A stretch of 64,000 bases of DNA from NCBI RefSeq assembly GCF_004353505.1, contig NZ_SMNQ01000003.1:1-64000 (forward strand), in the 5' to 3' direction. Made by a program: the position numbers and the translations under genes. This document shows, one piece after another, positions 1 to 9,688 of the stretch. This DNA is from Streptomyces sp. WAC05374 (GTDB lineage: Bacteria; Actinomycetota; Actinomycetes; Streptomycetales; Streptomycetaceae). The notes beneath the pieces were generated by a model. That model was not told where the DNA came from. It saw only the letters and a list, made by a program, of their open reading frames with translations, and searched no databases. Each line of letters starts with the position of its first letter. Position 1 is the first letter of the stretch.

Positions 1-328
1 GGGCCGTGTCTCAGTCCCAGTGTGGCCGGTCGCCCTCTCAGGCCGGCTACCCGTCGTCGCCTTGGTAGGCCATTACCCCACCAACAAGCTGATAGGCCGC
101 GGGCTCATCCTTCACCGCCGGAGCTTTCCACCACCGAGGATGCCCTCAGTGGTCGTATCCGGTATTAGACCCCGTTTCCAGGGCTTGTCCCAGAGTGAAG
201 GGCAGATTGCCCACGTGTTACTCACCCGTTCGCCACTAATCCCCCACCGAAGTGGGTTCATCGTTCGACTTGCATGTGTTAAGCACGCCGCCAGCGTTCG
301 TCCTGAGCCAGGATCAAACTCTCCGTGA
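1..328 (-). rRNA. rrs: 16S ribosomal RNA, 5' portion (partial)
   Basis: The reverse strand reads into the canonical 16S start: TCACGGAGAGTTTGATCC, then CTGGCTCAGGACGAACGC, GGCGGCGTGC and the usual V1-V2 landmarks. Only about the first 330 nt are present; the gene continues beyond the left edge. The mature 5' end is placed by analogy with other Streptomyces 16S genes and could differ by a few bases. No 23S or 5S is in the window. Open frames read across this segment are not genes. Confidence 0.97.
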
Positions 329-476
329 ATGTTTACCCGTGATCGGGTTGACACTCGCGTTGAGCGGAACCGGAGGGGAGGAATAGTCCCCTCGGTTCAC
401 AGCGTCCTCGCTGTGTTTTCTACAAAGGAACCTCATCTCCGTGATGGAGACGGGGTATCAACTAATCTGGCGTTGA

Positions 477-503
477 TTTTTGGCACGCTGTTGAGTTCTC
501 AAG
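477..503 (-). promoter_or_regulatory. Conserved rRNA leader motif (processing/antitermination type)
   Basis: On the minus strand this reads TTGAGAACTCAACAGCGTGCC followed by AAAA, about 150 nt upstream of the 16S. The sequence is familiar from actinobacterial rrn leaders, where it is associated with antitermination and RNase III-type processing. The downstream leader is comparatively AT-rich. The exact function is assigned by family resemblance only. Confidence 0.7.
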
Positions 504-559
504 GAACGGACGCTTCCTTCGTACTCACCCTCTCGGGCTTTCCTCCGGGCGCTTCCCTT

Positions 560-790
560 CGTTGTTTCCAACCTTACCAGATTCTTTTTCCGTTCCGTTT
601 CCGGTTCGGATTCAGTTTCCGGTGGCCGTTGGAGGGCCTTTGCCTTTCGGCCGGTCCGACTTTATCAGAATCATTTCGGCCGACCTAATCGGCGTTTGTG
701 ATTCGGATGAGAATCGGATTGGCTCCGTGGAAATCAATTCCGACCGGAGCGAGAGAGACTCTAGTTGATCGCTCTCGAACTTGTCCAGTC
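560..790 (-). promoter_or_regulatory. rRNA operon promoter region
   Basis: This gene-free, relatively AT-rich block lies upstream of the 16S leader, where Streptomyces rRNA operons carry several tandem promoters. Reading toward the 16S, two plausible -10 elements are TAAAGT (complement of 659-664) and TAAGGT (complement of 571-576). Neither has a strong -35, which is common for these promoters. The region 329-886 holds leader and promoters and no protein gene I would support. Confidence 0.55.
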
Positions 791-886
791 CGAGGCAACC
801 GTTCAAAGCTACCTCCCCACGCCACCCGTGTCAACGGGTTTTGTGGGCGAAGAGGAGACTAGCAGCTCAGGAGGGCCCCACGCACA

Positions 887-1894
887 TCAGGCGGCCGTGG
901 GGAGCTCGGCGCTGCGGTCGGGGGCCTCGACGTCCCCGGTTTCGCCGGCCCGGGCCGCGCGGCCGCCGAGGACGTACACGTACGCGAGAAAGGCCAGCTC
1001 GGCGGCGATGCCGATGGCGATGCGGGCCCAGGTCGGGAGGCCGGAAGGGGTCACGAAGCCTTCGATCACGCCGGAGACGAAGAGGACCAGCGCGAGGCCG
1101 ATGGCCATGCCGAGGGCGGCGCGGCCCTGCTGGGCCAGGGCCGTGCGGCGGGAGAGGGGACCGGGGTCGATGAGGGTCCAGCCGAGCCGGAGACCGGTGC
1201 CGGCGGCGACGAAGACGGCGGTCAGTTCCAGCAGGCCGTGAGGGAGGACGAGGCCGAGGAAGGTGTCGAGGCGGCCCGCGGAGGACATCAGGCCGATGCC
1301 GACGCCCAGGTTCAGCATGTTCAGGAAGAGGACCCACAGGACCGGGACGCAGAGGAAGGCGCCGAGGACGAGGCACATGGCGGCGGCCTGGGCGTTGTTC
1401 GTCCAGACCTGGGCGGCGAAGGAGGCTGCCGGGTGGCTGGAGTAGTAGGTCTCGTACTCCCCGCCGGGGCGGGTCATGCGGCGGAGATCCTCGGGTGCCG
1501 CGATGGATGCCTGGACCTCGGGGTGGGTGCCGATCCACCAGCCGATGAGCGCGGCGAGGAGTGTCGAGAGGACGGCCGTCGGAATCCACCAGTGGCGTGA
1601 GCGGTAGACGGCCGCGGGAAACCCGGCCGTGAGGAAGCGTGCGGCGTCGCGCCAGGAGGCGCGGCGGGTGCCGGTGACCGTGGCGCGGGCGCGGGCCACC
1701 AACTGGGTGAGCCGTGCCGTGAGCATGGGGTCGAGGGCACTCGACTGGATCAGCGAGAGGTGGGTGGCCGTGCGCTGGTAGAGGGCGACCAGTTCGTCGG
1801 CCTCGGCTCCGGTGAGGTGCTTGCCGCGGCGCAGGAGGTGGTCCAGACGGTCCCACTCGGCGCGGTGGGCGGTGACGTAGACGTCGAGGTCCAT
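887..1894 (-). CDS. Stage II sporulation protein M (SpoIIM)-like membrane protein
   Basis: A 335-residue polytopic membrane protein of the SpoIIM/DUF95 family. The N-terminal 100 residues are soluble and helical. About five hydrophobic segments follow: WWIPTAVLSTLLAALIGWW near 101-121, then stretches around AAAMCLVLGAFLCVPVLW, GLVLPHGLLELTAVFVAAG, LGMAIGLALVLFVSGVIEG and IAIGIAAELAFLAYVYVLGG. In Bacillus SpoIIM helps peptidoglycan degradation at the sporulation septum. Actinobacterial relatives are mostly uncharacterised and often sit beside RDD-domain genes, as here (divergent, about 117 bp apart). ATG start with GGAG about 12 nt upstream. The family is clear; a role in this organism is inference. 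Confidence 0.85.
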   Translation of the reverse strand: MDLDVYVTAHRAEWDRLDHLLRRGKHLTGAEADELVALYQRTATHLSLIQSSALDPMLTARLTQLVARARATVTGTRRASWRDAARFLTAGFPAAVYRSRHWWIPTAVLSTLLAALIGWWIGTHPEVQASIAAPEDLRRMTRPGGEYETYYSSHPAASFAAQVWTNNAQAAAMCLVLGAFLCVPVLWVLFLNMLNLGVGIGLMSSAGRLDTFLGLVLPHGLLELTAVFVAAGTGLRLGWTLIDPGPLSRRTALAQQGRAALGMAIGLALVLFVSGVIEGFVTPSGLPTWARIAIGIAAELAFLAYVYVLGGRAARAGETGDVEAPDRSAELPTAA

Positions 1895-2011
1895 GATCGG
1901 CTGCTGCTCCAGGCACTGGTGCGTACGGTTCGTACTACTGCGGCGCGCTGGTGGTCAGCTTGGCAGACTGGCGTTCGGAGGGTTCGGGAAGGCCGAGGAA
2001 GGGTGGGCTCC

Positions 2012-3085
2012 GTGAGCGGGGTTGTGACGGGGGACGCGGTCGTACTCGGCCTGCAGCCCGCGAGGCTGCCGAGCCGGGCGCTGGCCCTTGTCATCGACCT
2101 CGTCGTGGTCTGGGCCGCGTACCTGCTCATATCCATCGGTCTGGCGGTGGCCACCGCCTCGCTGGACGAGGCGGCCGTCATGGCGGTGTCGGTCGCGTCG
2201 TTCCTGCTCGTGCTGGTCGGTGGGCCCATAGCGGTGGAGACGCTCAGTCATGGGCGTTCGCTCGGGAAGCTGGCGTGCGGGCTGCGGGTGGTGCGGGACG
2301 ACGGCGGGCCGATCCGCTTCCGGCACGCGCTGGTGCGCGGGGCGATGGGGGTCGTGGAGATCCTGCTGACCTTCGGTGTCGTGGCGTGCATCGCTTCGCT
2401 GGTGTCGGCCCGGGGGCGGCGGATCGGTGACGTGTTCGCGGGGACGCTGGTCGTGCGGGAGCGGGTTCCGGCGGCTCGGGCGACGGCCGTGCCGCCTCCG
2501 CCGCCGTGGCTGGTGGGGCGCTTCGCGCAGTTGGACCTCTCGGCGGTGCCGGACGGTCTGTGGTCGGCGATACGCCAGTACCTGACGCGGATGGGGCAAC
2601 TGGACGGTGAGGTGGGGCGGGCGCTGGCGGAGCGGCTGGCCGACGAGCTGGTGGCCCGGACCGGTACGCCTCCGCCGCCGGGGGTGCCCGCGGCGGCGTA
2701 CCTGGCGGCCGTGGTGAGCGAGCGGCAGGCGCGGGATGCGCGGCGCGCGTTCGCGCCGGGGGGTGATGGGGCGGCGCGGGTGGTGGGGGCTGCGGGGGTG
2801 AGCGCTCCCGCGGTGGGTGCACCCGCGGTGGGTGTTTCAGCGGTGGGGGCTGCGGGGGTGAGCGCTCCCGCGGTGGGTGCACCCGCGGTGGGGGCTGGTG
2901 CGGTGGGTGCACCCGCGGTGGGTGCTCCGCTGCCGGAGGCTGATGCCGGTGGGTCGGCTGGGGCGGATGGCGCTGGTGCGTCCGTCGGTGCCGGTCGGGG
3001 CTCGGGGGGTGCGGCCGGGCCGTCGGGGGCGGCAGGTGACGGCGGGGTCGCGCCGCCCGCGACGGGGTTCGCTCCGCCCGCGTAG
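2012..3085 (+). CDS. RDD family membrane protein with alanine/valine repeat tail
   Basis: About 357 residues. After a short lead, ARLPSRALALVIDLVVVWAA carries the RDD-type Arg-Asp signature within transmembrane segment 1. SVASFLLVLVGGPIAVETL is segment 2 and VEILLTFGVVACIASLVS segment 3, with the conserved loop containing SLGKLACGLRVV between them. A cytosolic region of about 130 residues follows, then a low-complexity Ala/Val/Gly/Pro tail built partly from a 60-bp in-frame duplication. The GTG start was chosen because the RDD domain begins just after it; the longer frame overlaps the divergent gene. RDD proteins are putative transporters or membrane scaffolds; no substrate can be assigned. 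It is convergent with the next gene. Confidence 0.82.
   Translation: MSGVVTGDAVVLGLQPARLPSRALALVIDLVVVWAAYLLISIGLAVATASLDEAAVMAVSVASFLLVLVGGPIAVETLSHGRSLGKLACGLRVVRDDGGPIRFRHALVRGAMGVVEILLTFGVVACIASLVSARGRRIGDVFAGTLVVRERVPAARATAVPPPPPWLVGRFAQLDLSAVPDGLWSAIRQYLTRMGQLDGEVGRALAERLADELVARTGTPPPPGVPAAAYLAAVVSERQARDARRAFAPGGDGAARVVGAAGVSAPAVGAPAVGVSAVGAAGVSAPAVGAPAVGAGAVGAPAVGAPLPEADAGGSAGADGAGASVGAGRGSGGAAGPSGAAGDGGVAPPATGFAPPA
2782..2901 (+). repeat. 60-bp in-frame tandem duplication in the RDD gene
   Basis: The sequence starting GGTGGGGGCTGCGGGGGTGA recurs exactly 60 bp later (copies begin at 2782 and 2842) and then continues into further shorter GGTGCACCCGCGGTGGGTG-like units. The repeat encodes an A/V/G/S/P-rich stretch (AAGVSAPAVGAPAVG repeated) and keeps the frame. 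This type of repeat is likely to vary in copy number between strains. Confidence 0.85.
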
Positions 3086-3097
3086 GGCGGGGAGGGG

Positions 3098-3712
3098 TCA
3101 GGGGAAGACGGACGGCGGGGTCTGGAGGTCCTCGAGCTCGATGCCGGGGGCCGCGAGGACCACGTCGCCGGCGATGTGGACCGTGTGCTGTTCGCCCGTG
3201 TCGAGGGCGTTGACCTGGTATTCGTCCACGGTCAGGGGGCCGTTGTCAGTGGCGTGCGCTTCACTTCTGATCAGGGCCCACGACTGGTCGACGGTGAGCG
3301 GTGCGAGGACCGGGTCCGTGAAGGCGACGAGGCGGACACGGGTGGGGGGAGAACCGGGGGTGAGGCGCAGCAGGCGGGACGTGGCGACGAGGAACGCCGG
3401 GGAGGTGCCGGTGAAGGCGTGGGCGCGCACATTGCCTTCCGTGGCATGTGATCCGGTGGGGTCCGTGCGGACCCAGGTGACGCCGTCGAGGGCGGCGCCG
3501 CGGACCTGCCAGCTCGCGGCGTGCAGTTCGAGGCGGATGGGGCGGCCGAGGTCGTCGAGGGTGAGGTCGACGGAGCCGGCGTGATCGCCGGAGGGGGTGG
3601 TGATCTGGGAGACGTAGCGCCAGCCGGAGGGGCCGGGTGCGCAGTTGAAGTGCTCTTCACCGAGGGGGGTGTGATCGTGCGGATCATGGAGCGAATAGCG
3701 GCCGCGGGGCAT
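3098..3712 (-). CDS. Conserved hypothetical protein
   Basis: This predicts a 204-residue soluble protein with no signal peptide or membrane segment. It begins MPRGRYSLHDPHDHTPLG and looks beta-rich with many Thr/Val strands and conserved-looking Trp residues (SGWRYVSQI, ASWQVRGAALDGVTWVRTD). I do not recognise a named family or catalytic motif. The ATG is preceded by GAGGACCC, a reasonable ribosome binding site. It is convergent with the RDD gene (13 bp apart) and lies downstream of the ahcY terminator on the same strand, so it probably has its own promoter. Coding is supported by third-position GC and clean protein-like composition. Confidence 0.7.
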   Translation of the reverse strand: MPRGRYSLHDPHDHTPLGEEHFNCAPGPSGWRYVSQITTPSGDHAGSVDLTLDDLGRPIRLELHAASWQVRGAALDGVTWVRTDPTGSHATEGNVRAHAFTGTSPAFLVATSRLLRLTPGSPPTRVRLVAFTDPVLAPLTVDQSWALIRSEAHATDNGPLTVDEYQVNALDTGEQHTVHIAGDVVLAAPGIELEDLQTPPSVFP

Positions 3713-3756
3713 GGGTCCTCGGGTCCTCGGGATCGGCGGTAGGGGTACGCCCGGTA

Positions 3757-3805
3757 GGTACGGGGCAGGCCCCCGGCACGGGGGTGCGGGGGCCTGCCTG
3801 GTACC
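3757..3805 (-). terminator. Terminator downstream of ahcY
   Basis: A perfect 11-bp inverted repeat (GGCAGGCCCCC at 3764-3774 with GGGGGCCTGCC at 3788-3798) is extended by outer GGTAC/GTACC arms. It lies just after the ahcY stop on the minus strand. There is no U-tract, as is usual for Streptomyces hairpin terminators. Confidence 0.7.
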
Positions 3806-3854
3806 TGCTGCCGGTCACCGGCTGCTGCGGACGTGCGTCAGTGCACGGGCGCCG

Positions 3855-5706
<1,852 letters not shown>

Positions 5707-6639
5707 TCAGGAGGCGGGGGTGGGCTTGGTGTCCCGGAAGATGTCGGGCTCCAGGTAGATCACCCGGGCGATCGGCACGGCGGTGCGGATGCGGGCCTCG
5801 GCGGCGTCGATCGCGGTGGCGATGTCGGTGGCGGTGTCCTCGTGCCGGACGGCGATCTTCGCGGCGACCAGCAGCTCCTCGGGGCCGAGGTGGAGCGTGC
5901 GCATGTGGATGATGCCGGTGACGGTGTCGTTGTCGACGAGCGCCGCTTCGATCTTCTTGACCTCGTCGGTGCCCGCGGCCTCACCGAGCAGGAGCGACTT
6001 GGTCTCGGCGGCCAGGATGATCGCGATCGCGATGAGCAGGACGCCGATGCAGAGGGTGCCGATGCCGTCCCAGACGCCGTTGCCCGTGGCCAGCGCCAGG
6101 CTGACGCCGACGAGCGCGAGGATCAGGCCGACGAGGGCCCCGAGGTCCTCGAGGAGGACGACCGGGAGCTCGGGCGCCTTGGCACGGCGTACGAACTCCT
6201 TCCAGGACAGCTTGCCGCGGACCTCGTTGGACTCCTTGATGGCCGTCCGGAAGGAGAAGGTCTCGGCGATGATCGCGAAGACGAGGACGCCGACGGGCCA
6301 GTACCAGGCCTCGATCTCGTGCGGGTGCTTGATCTTCTCGTAGCCCTCGTAGATGGCGAACATGCCACCGACGGAGAAGAGGACGATCGAGACGAGGAAG
6401 GCATAGATGTACCGCTCGCGGCCGTAACCGAAGGGGTGCTGGGGCGTGGCCTCGCGCTGGGCCTTCTTGCCGCCGAGGAGCAGCAGGCCCTGGTTTCCGG
6501 AGTCGGCGAGCGAGTGCACGCTCTCGGCGAGCATCGAGGACGAACCACTGAAGAGGAACGCCACGAATTTGGCCACCGCGATAGCGAGGTTCGCGGCGAG
6601 CGCCGCCACGATCGCCTTGGTTCCGCCTGACGCGCTCAT
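5707..6639 (-). CDS. Cation diffusion facilitator (CDF) family transporter
   Basis: A 310-residue inner-membrane divalent-metal/proton antiporter of the CDF family (Zn, Fe, Mn or Co efflux). The transmembrane domain includes ALAANLAIAVAKFVAFLFSG, the metal-site helix AESVHSLADSGNQ (HxxxD), FLVSIVLFSVGGMFAIYEGY, VGVLVFAIIAETFSF and LGALVGLILALVGVSLALATG. A cytosolic regulatory domain covers roughly residues 210-310 (TGIIHMRTLHLGPEELLVAAK). The ATG has AGGAAGGAC upstream; an upstream in-frame Pro-rich extension is unlikely to be translated. It lies between manA and ahcY on the same strand but is separated from ahcY by a terminator. The metal specificity cannot be read from sequence here. Confidence 0.9.
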   Translation of the reverse strand: MSASGGTKAIVAALAANLAIAVAKFVAFLFSGSSSMLAESVHSLADSGNQGLLLLGGKKAQREATPQHPFGYGRERYIYAFLVSIVLFSVGGMFAIYEGYEKIKHPHEIEAWYWPVGVLVFAIIAETFSFRTAIKESNEVRGKLSWKEFVRRAKAPELPVVLLEDLGALVGLILALVGVSLALATGNGVWDGIGTLCIGVLLIAIAIILAAETKSLLLGEAAGTDEVKKIEAALVDNDTVTGIIHMRTLHLGPEELLVAAKIAVRHEDTATDIATAIDAAEARIRTAVPIARVIYLEPDIFRDTKPTPAS

Positions 6640-6735
6640 GCGTGCGGGTGTCCTTCCTGATGCTGCCGGCTGCTGGGTACTGGGGGGTGGTTCGTACGGC
6701 GGCACATTGTTGCAGCAGCCGGGGCGGGCGGTGCG

Positions 6736-7902
6736 TCAGGCCACCACTGTGGCCCGGAAGAGGGTGCCGGTACCGGACAGTTCGGCTTTTTCGCCCGCGG
6801 GGACGAAGACGGACTGGCCGGGCGTCAGGGTCAGGTCGTTCACCCGGGGGGTCCCGGAGGTGGCGAGGACGATCTGGGGGGTGGCGGCGGTGATGTCGAC
6901 GGGGCCGGCGCCTTCGGCCCGTACGTACCGCGAGAGGCGGAACTCGTCGACGGGGGTTTCGTACACCTCTTCACCGGAGGGTGAGGCTTCGGGGCGCAGG
7001 ATGCCGGGGTCGTTGGCCTCGAAGCGGACGACGCGGAGGAGTTCGGGGACGTCGACGTGCTTGGGGGTCAGTCCGCAGCGCAGGACGTTGTCGGAGTTCG
7101 CCATGATCTCCACGCCGAGGCCGCCGAGGTACGCGTGCGGGACGCCGGCGCCGAGGTAGAGCGCCTCGCCGGGCTGCAGGCGCACGTGGTTGAGCAGCAT
7201 GGCGGCGAGGACGCCCGGGTCGCCGGGGAAGTGGTGCGCGAGGACGGCGTACGGGGCGTGGGCGCCGCCGAGCCGGTCACAGGCGGCGGCGGTCTCGGTG
7301 ACGGTGGCCGCCATGTCGGCGGGGTCGGCGGACAGGACGGCCGTCAGGACCTCGCGGAGCGCGGCGTCCTCGGGATGGGCGTGGAGGAGGTCGACGTACG
7401 GCTTGAGGGAGTCGACGTCGAGCGCGGCGAGGAGGTCGGCGGTCCTGTCGGGGGCGCGGAAGCCGCAGAAGCCTTCGAAGGTGGTGAGGGCGCAGATCAG
7501 CTCGGGCTTGTGGTTGGCGTCCTTGTAGTTGCGGTGGGGCGCGTCGATGGGGATGCCCGCGCGCTCCTCGGCGGCGTGTCCTTCCCTGGCCTGGGTCAGG
7601 TCCGGGTGGACCTGGAGGGAGAGGGGGGCGGCGGCCGCGAGGATCTTGAGGAGGAAGGGCAGGCGGGGGCCGAACCTGGCGACGGCGGCGGGCCCGAGTT
7701 CGCGTGCGGGGTCGGCCTCGATGAGGGCGGAGAGCGGTTGCTCCGGCTGTCCGGCGCGGGTGACACGGGAGGGGGCGCCGGGGTGGGCGCCCATCCACAT
7801 CTCGGCCTGCGGCTCGCCGGTGGGGGCGACGCCGAGCAGTTCCGGGATGGCCGTCGTGGAGCCCCAGGCGTACGGGCGGACGGTGTTGGAGAGGCGGTCC
7901 AT
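6736..7902 (-). CDS. manA: Mannose-6-phosphate isomerase, class I
   Basis: Interconverts fructose-6-phosphate and mannose-6-phosphate, supplying GDP-mannose for glycoproteins, mannolipids and wall glycans. The 388-residue protein shows the type I zinc cupin signature: N-terminal NTVRPYAWGS, LPFLLKILAAAAPLSLQVHP (zinc-binding Gln and His), NHKPELICALTTFEGFCGFR with Glu/His ligands, and a later AGVPHAYLGGLGVEIMANSDN active-site segment. A second cupin forms the C-terminus. It follows a SIS-domain gene (57 bp) and the phosphomannomutase and Trm112-like genes on the same strand, a common actinobacterial mannose-metabolism cluster. Confidence 0.95.
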   Translation of the reverse strand: MDRLSNTVRPYAWGSTTAIPELLGVAPTGEPQAEMWMGAHPGAPSRVTRAGQPEQPLSALIEADPARELGPAAVARFGPRLPFLLKILAAAAPLSLQVHPDLTQAREGHAAEERAGIPIDAPHRNYKDANHKPELICALTTFEGFCGFRAPDRTADLLAALDVDSLKPYVDLLHAHPEDAALREVLTAVLSADPADMAATVTETAAACDRLGGAHAPYAVLAHHFPGDPGVLAAMLLNHVRLQPGEALYLGAGVPHAYLGGLGVEIMANSDNVLRCGLTPKHVDVPELLRVVRFEANDPGILRPEASPSGEEVYETPVDEFRLSRYVRAEGAGPVDITAATPQIVLATSGTPRVNDLTLTPGQSVFVPAGEKAELSGTGTLFRATVVA

Positions 7903-7958
7903 GCGGCGTCTTTCCTTGCGTCGTGGGTGGCGGCCGGGGGTGGGCGGTGTCCTTGTGG

Positions 7959-9119
7959 TCAGCCGGCGTTGCGGCGGGACGCCAGCGCCAGGTAGACGGC
8001 CGCGAAGTCCGTCACCGCCAGCAGTTCCGCGAGCGCTTCCAGGTCGGCCGTGGCGCCGTCGTCGGCCGCGCCGTTCTCGGGTTCCAGCTCGCTGATGGTG
8101 GTGTCGTGGCTGAGCGCGAGTTCGCGGGCGGCCGGTGCGGCGGTGAGGCCGCCGACCGGGCGGTCACGCAGCAGGACGACCCGCGCGTGGAGGGCCTGTG
8201 CCTCCTCGACGCGGTCCCGGAAGAAGTCGTCGGGATCGGCGCCGGCCGCGAAGTCGCCCGCCAGGAGGGTCCGGTGGGCCTCGAGGGCCTCGGGGAGTTC
8301 CGCCGCGAAGGCCGGGCGGCCGGCCAGCTCCGCCAGCACGGTGGCGAACCGGCGGCCGATGGGGGCCGTGGTGACGCCCTCGGTCCAGATGAGCGGGAGG
8401 GTGTCGGCGAGTTCGGCGGCGAGGGTCTTGGCCGGGTTGCCGTACGTGGCGACGGCCGGGCCGCAGCGTTCGGCCGTGCGGTCGAGGCGGTCGGCGACCT
8501 TCTGGAGGGCGTCGGCCGGGGCGGTGACGAGACCGACGCGGTCGAGCAGCGAGAGGAGCGGGGTGAACAGGGCCCACAGCGCGGCGGGGCTCGCGGCCTG
8601 TGACTCCTCGTCGGTCAGCTCGTGGGGCGCGGTCGCCATCGGGACGACGAGGCCGTGCGTGTCGCCGACGGCCTCGGCGAGCGGGGAGCGCTGGGGGGCG
8701 ACGGCGACGACGGTGACGCCTCGGCGGTACGCCTGCTCGGCGAGGAGGGAGAGGCCGGGTTCGCTGCCGTCCGTGGTGGTGATCAGGAGCAGGTCCACCG
8801 AGCCGGTCCAGCCGGGGAGCGTCCAGCGCAGCGCGCCCGGGGCGGCCGCCACGCCGGTGGAGTGCAGGCGCGCGACGGGCGCGGACGCCCCGGCCAGTAC
8901 GGCCACCAGGTCGGCGACGCCGGCGGCGGCGGTGCCGGGGCCGGCGATGAGGATGGCGCGGGGGCGGCCTTCGGGGTTCAGCTCGGTGACGCCCGCTTCG
9001 GCGGCGTGGCGGGCGGCCGTGCGTACGCGGGCGCCGGCTTCGGCGGCCCCGCGCAGGAGACCGCGGCGGTCGACTCGGGCCAGGGCGTCCGGGTCGTCGA
9101 GCAGCGTCTCGTCGAGCAT
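7959..9119 (-). CDS. SIS domain protein, phosphoglucose/phosphomannose isomerase-like
   Basis: A 386-residue cytosolic protein with a sugar-isomerase fold. The first SIS-like half contains RPRAILIAGPGTAAAGVADL and SVDLLLITTTDGSEPGLSLL (the Thr/Ser phospho-sugar loop). The second half includes CGPAVATYGNPAKTLAAELA, LPLIWTEG and a C-terminal helical region resembling the bifunctional PGI/PMI C-terminal domain. It lies between phosphomannomutase/Trm112 and manA, so it may interconvert hexose phosphates in the same pathway or regulate it. The N-terminal sugar-binding motif is looser than in proven isomerases, so a non-catalytic role is possible. ATG start follows the Trm112-like gene by 83 bp. 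Confidence 0.85.
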   Translation of the reverse strand: MLDETLLDDPDALARVDRRGLLRGAAEAGARVRTAARHAAEAGVTELNPEGRPRAILIAGPGTAAAGVADLVAVLAGASAPVARLHSTGVAAAPGALRWTLPGWTGSVDLLLITTTDGSEPGLSLLAEQAYRRGVTVVAVAPQRSPLAEAVGDTHGLVVPMATAPHELTDEESQAASPAALWALFTPLLSLLDRVGLVTAPADALQKVADRLDRTAERCGPAVATYGNPAKTLAAELADTLPLIWTEGVTTAPIGRRFATVLAELAGRPAFAAELPEALEAHRTLLAGDFAAGADPDDFFRDRVEEAQALHARVVLLRDRPVGGLTAAPAARELALSHDTTISELEPENGAADDGATADLEALAELLAVTDFAAVYLALASRRNAG

Positions 9120-9202
9120 GAGGTGGGGCCTCCGATCGCCGTGCTGGGTGGTGTGCGGTGCGGCGCGGCGCCGGGGTGTGCGGCGCCCTCGCGGGTGCGC
9201 CG

Positions 9203-9385
9203 TCAGGCGGGGCGGCGGGCCTCGTCCACGAGGAGGACCGGGATGCCGTCCCGTACGGGGTAGGCCAGGCCGCAGTCCTCGCCGGTGCAGATCAGCTCCG
9301 GGGTCTCGGCCGCCGTGCGGTCGTTGAGCGGGGCGTGGCAGGCCGGGCAGGCGAGGATCTCCAGGAGGCCGGCTTCGAGCGGCAT
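9203..9385 (-). CDS. Trm112-family zinc-ribbon protein
   Basis: A 60-residue protein with the Trm112/YcaR zinc ribbon. It has CPACHAPL near residues 12-15, a second pair in CTGEDCGLAYPVRDGIPVLL, and the conserved PVRDGIPVLL strand. In eukaryotes Trm112 activates methyltransferases; the bacterial role is poorly defined, although it co-occurs with mannose and lipid A genes. It lies between phosphomannomutase and the SIS protein. The ATG was chosen because family similarity starts directly after it; the upstream His-rich extension is not conserved-looking. Confidence 0.88.
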   Translation of the reverse strand: MPLEAGLLEILACPACHAPLNDRTAAETPELICTGEDCGLAYPVRDGIPVLLVDEARRPA

Positions 9386-9688
9386 GGGGTCGGTCCCTTC
9401 GGGGTGTGGGTGGTGGGTCCGGTGGCCGGTGGCGCGCCGCTGGGTGGTACGCATCGGGCCACGTCAGCCTACCGCCGGGGGGCGGGGGATGTGGGGTTGG
9501 CGGGGGTCGGGTCCCGCGCCCCGGGCGGTGGGGTGCGGGGCGCGGCGCGTGGCCTTGGCGGGCCGTGGGGCACCGGGGCCGGGGGCGCCGGGGCCGGGGC
9601 GTGGGTCGGAGGCCGGGGGCCGGCCGGCACCGGGCGGGCGGGGGGGGCACGTCCGGGGCGGCCGGCCGGGTGGCCGGGTGGGTGCGTG
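9386..9688. other. GC-rich gene-free gap
   Basis: About 300 bp between phosphomannomutase and the Trm112-like gene, dominated by G-runs and GGCC-rich blocks (9480-9690). I see no credible coding frame. Several weak GC-rich hairpins are possible but none stands out as a terminator. Confidence 0.4.
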
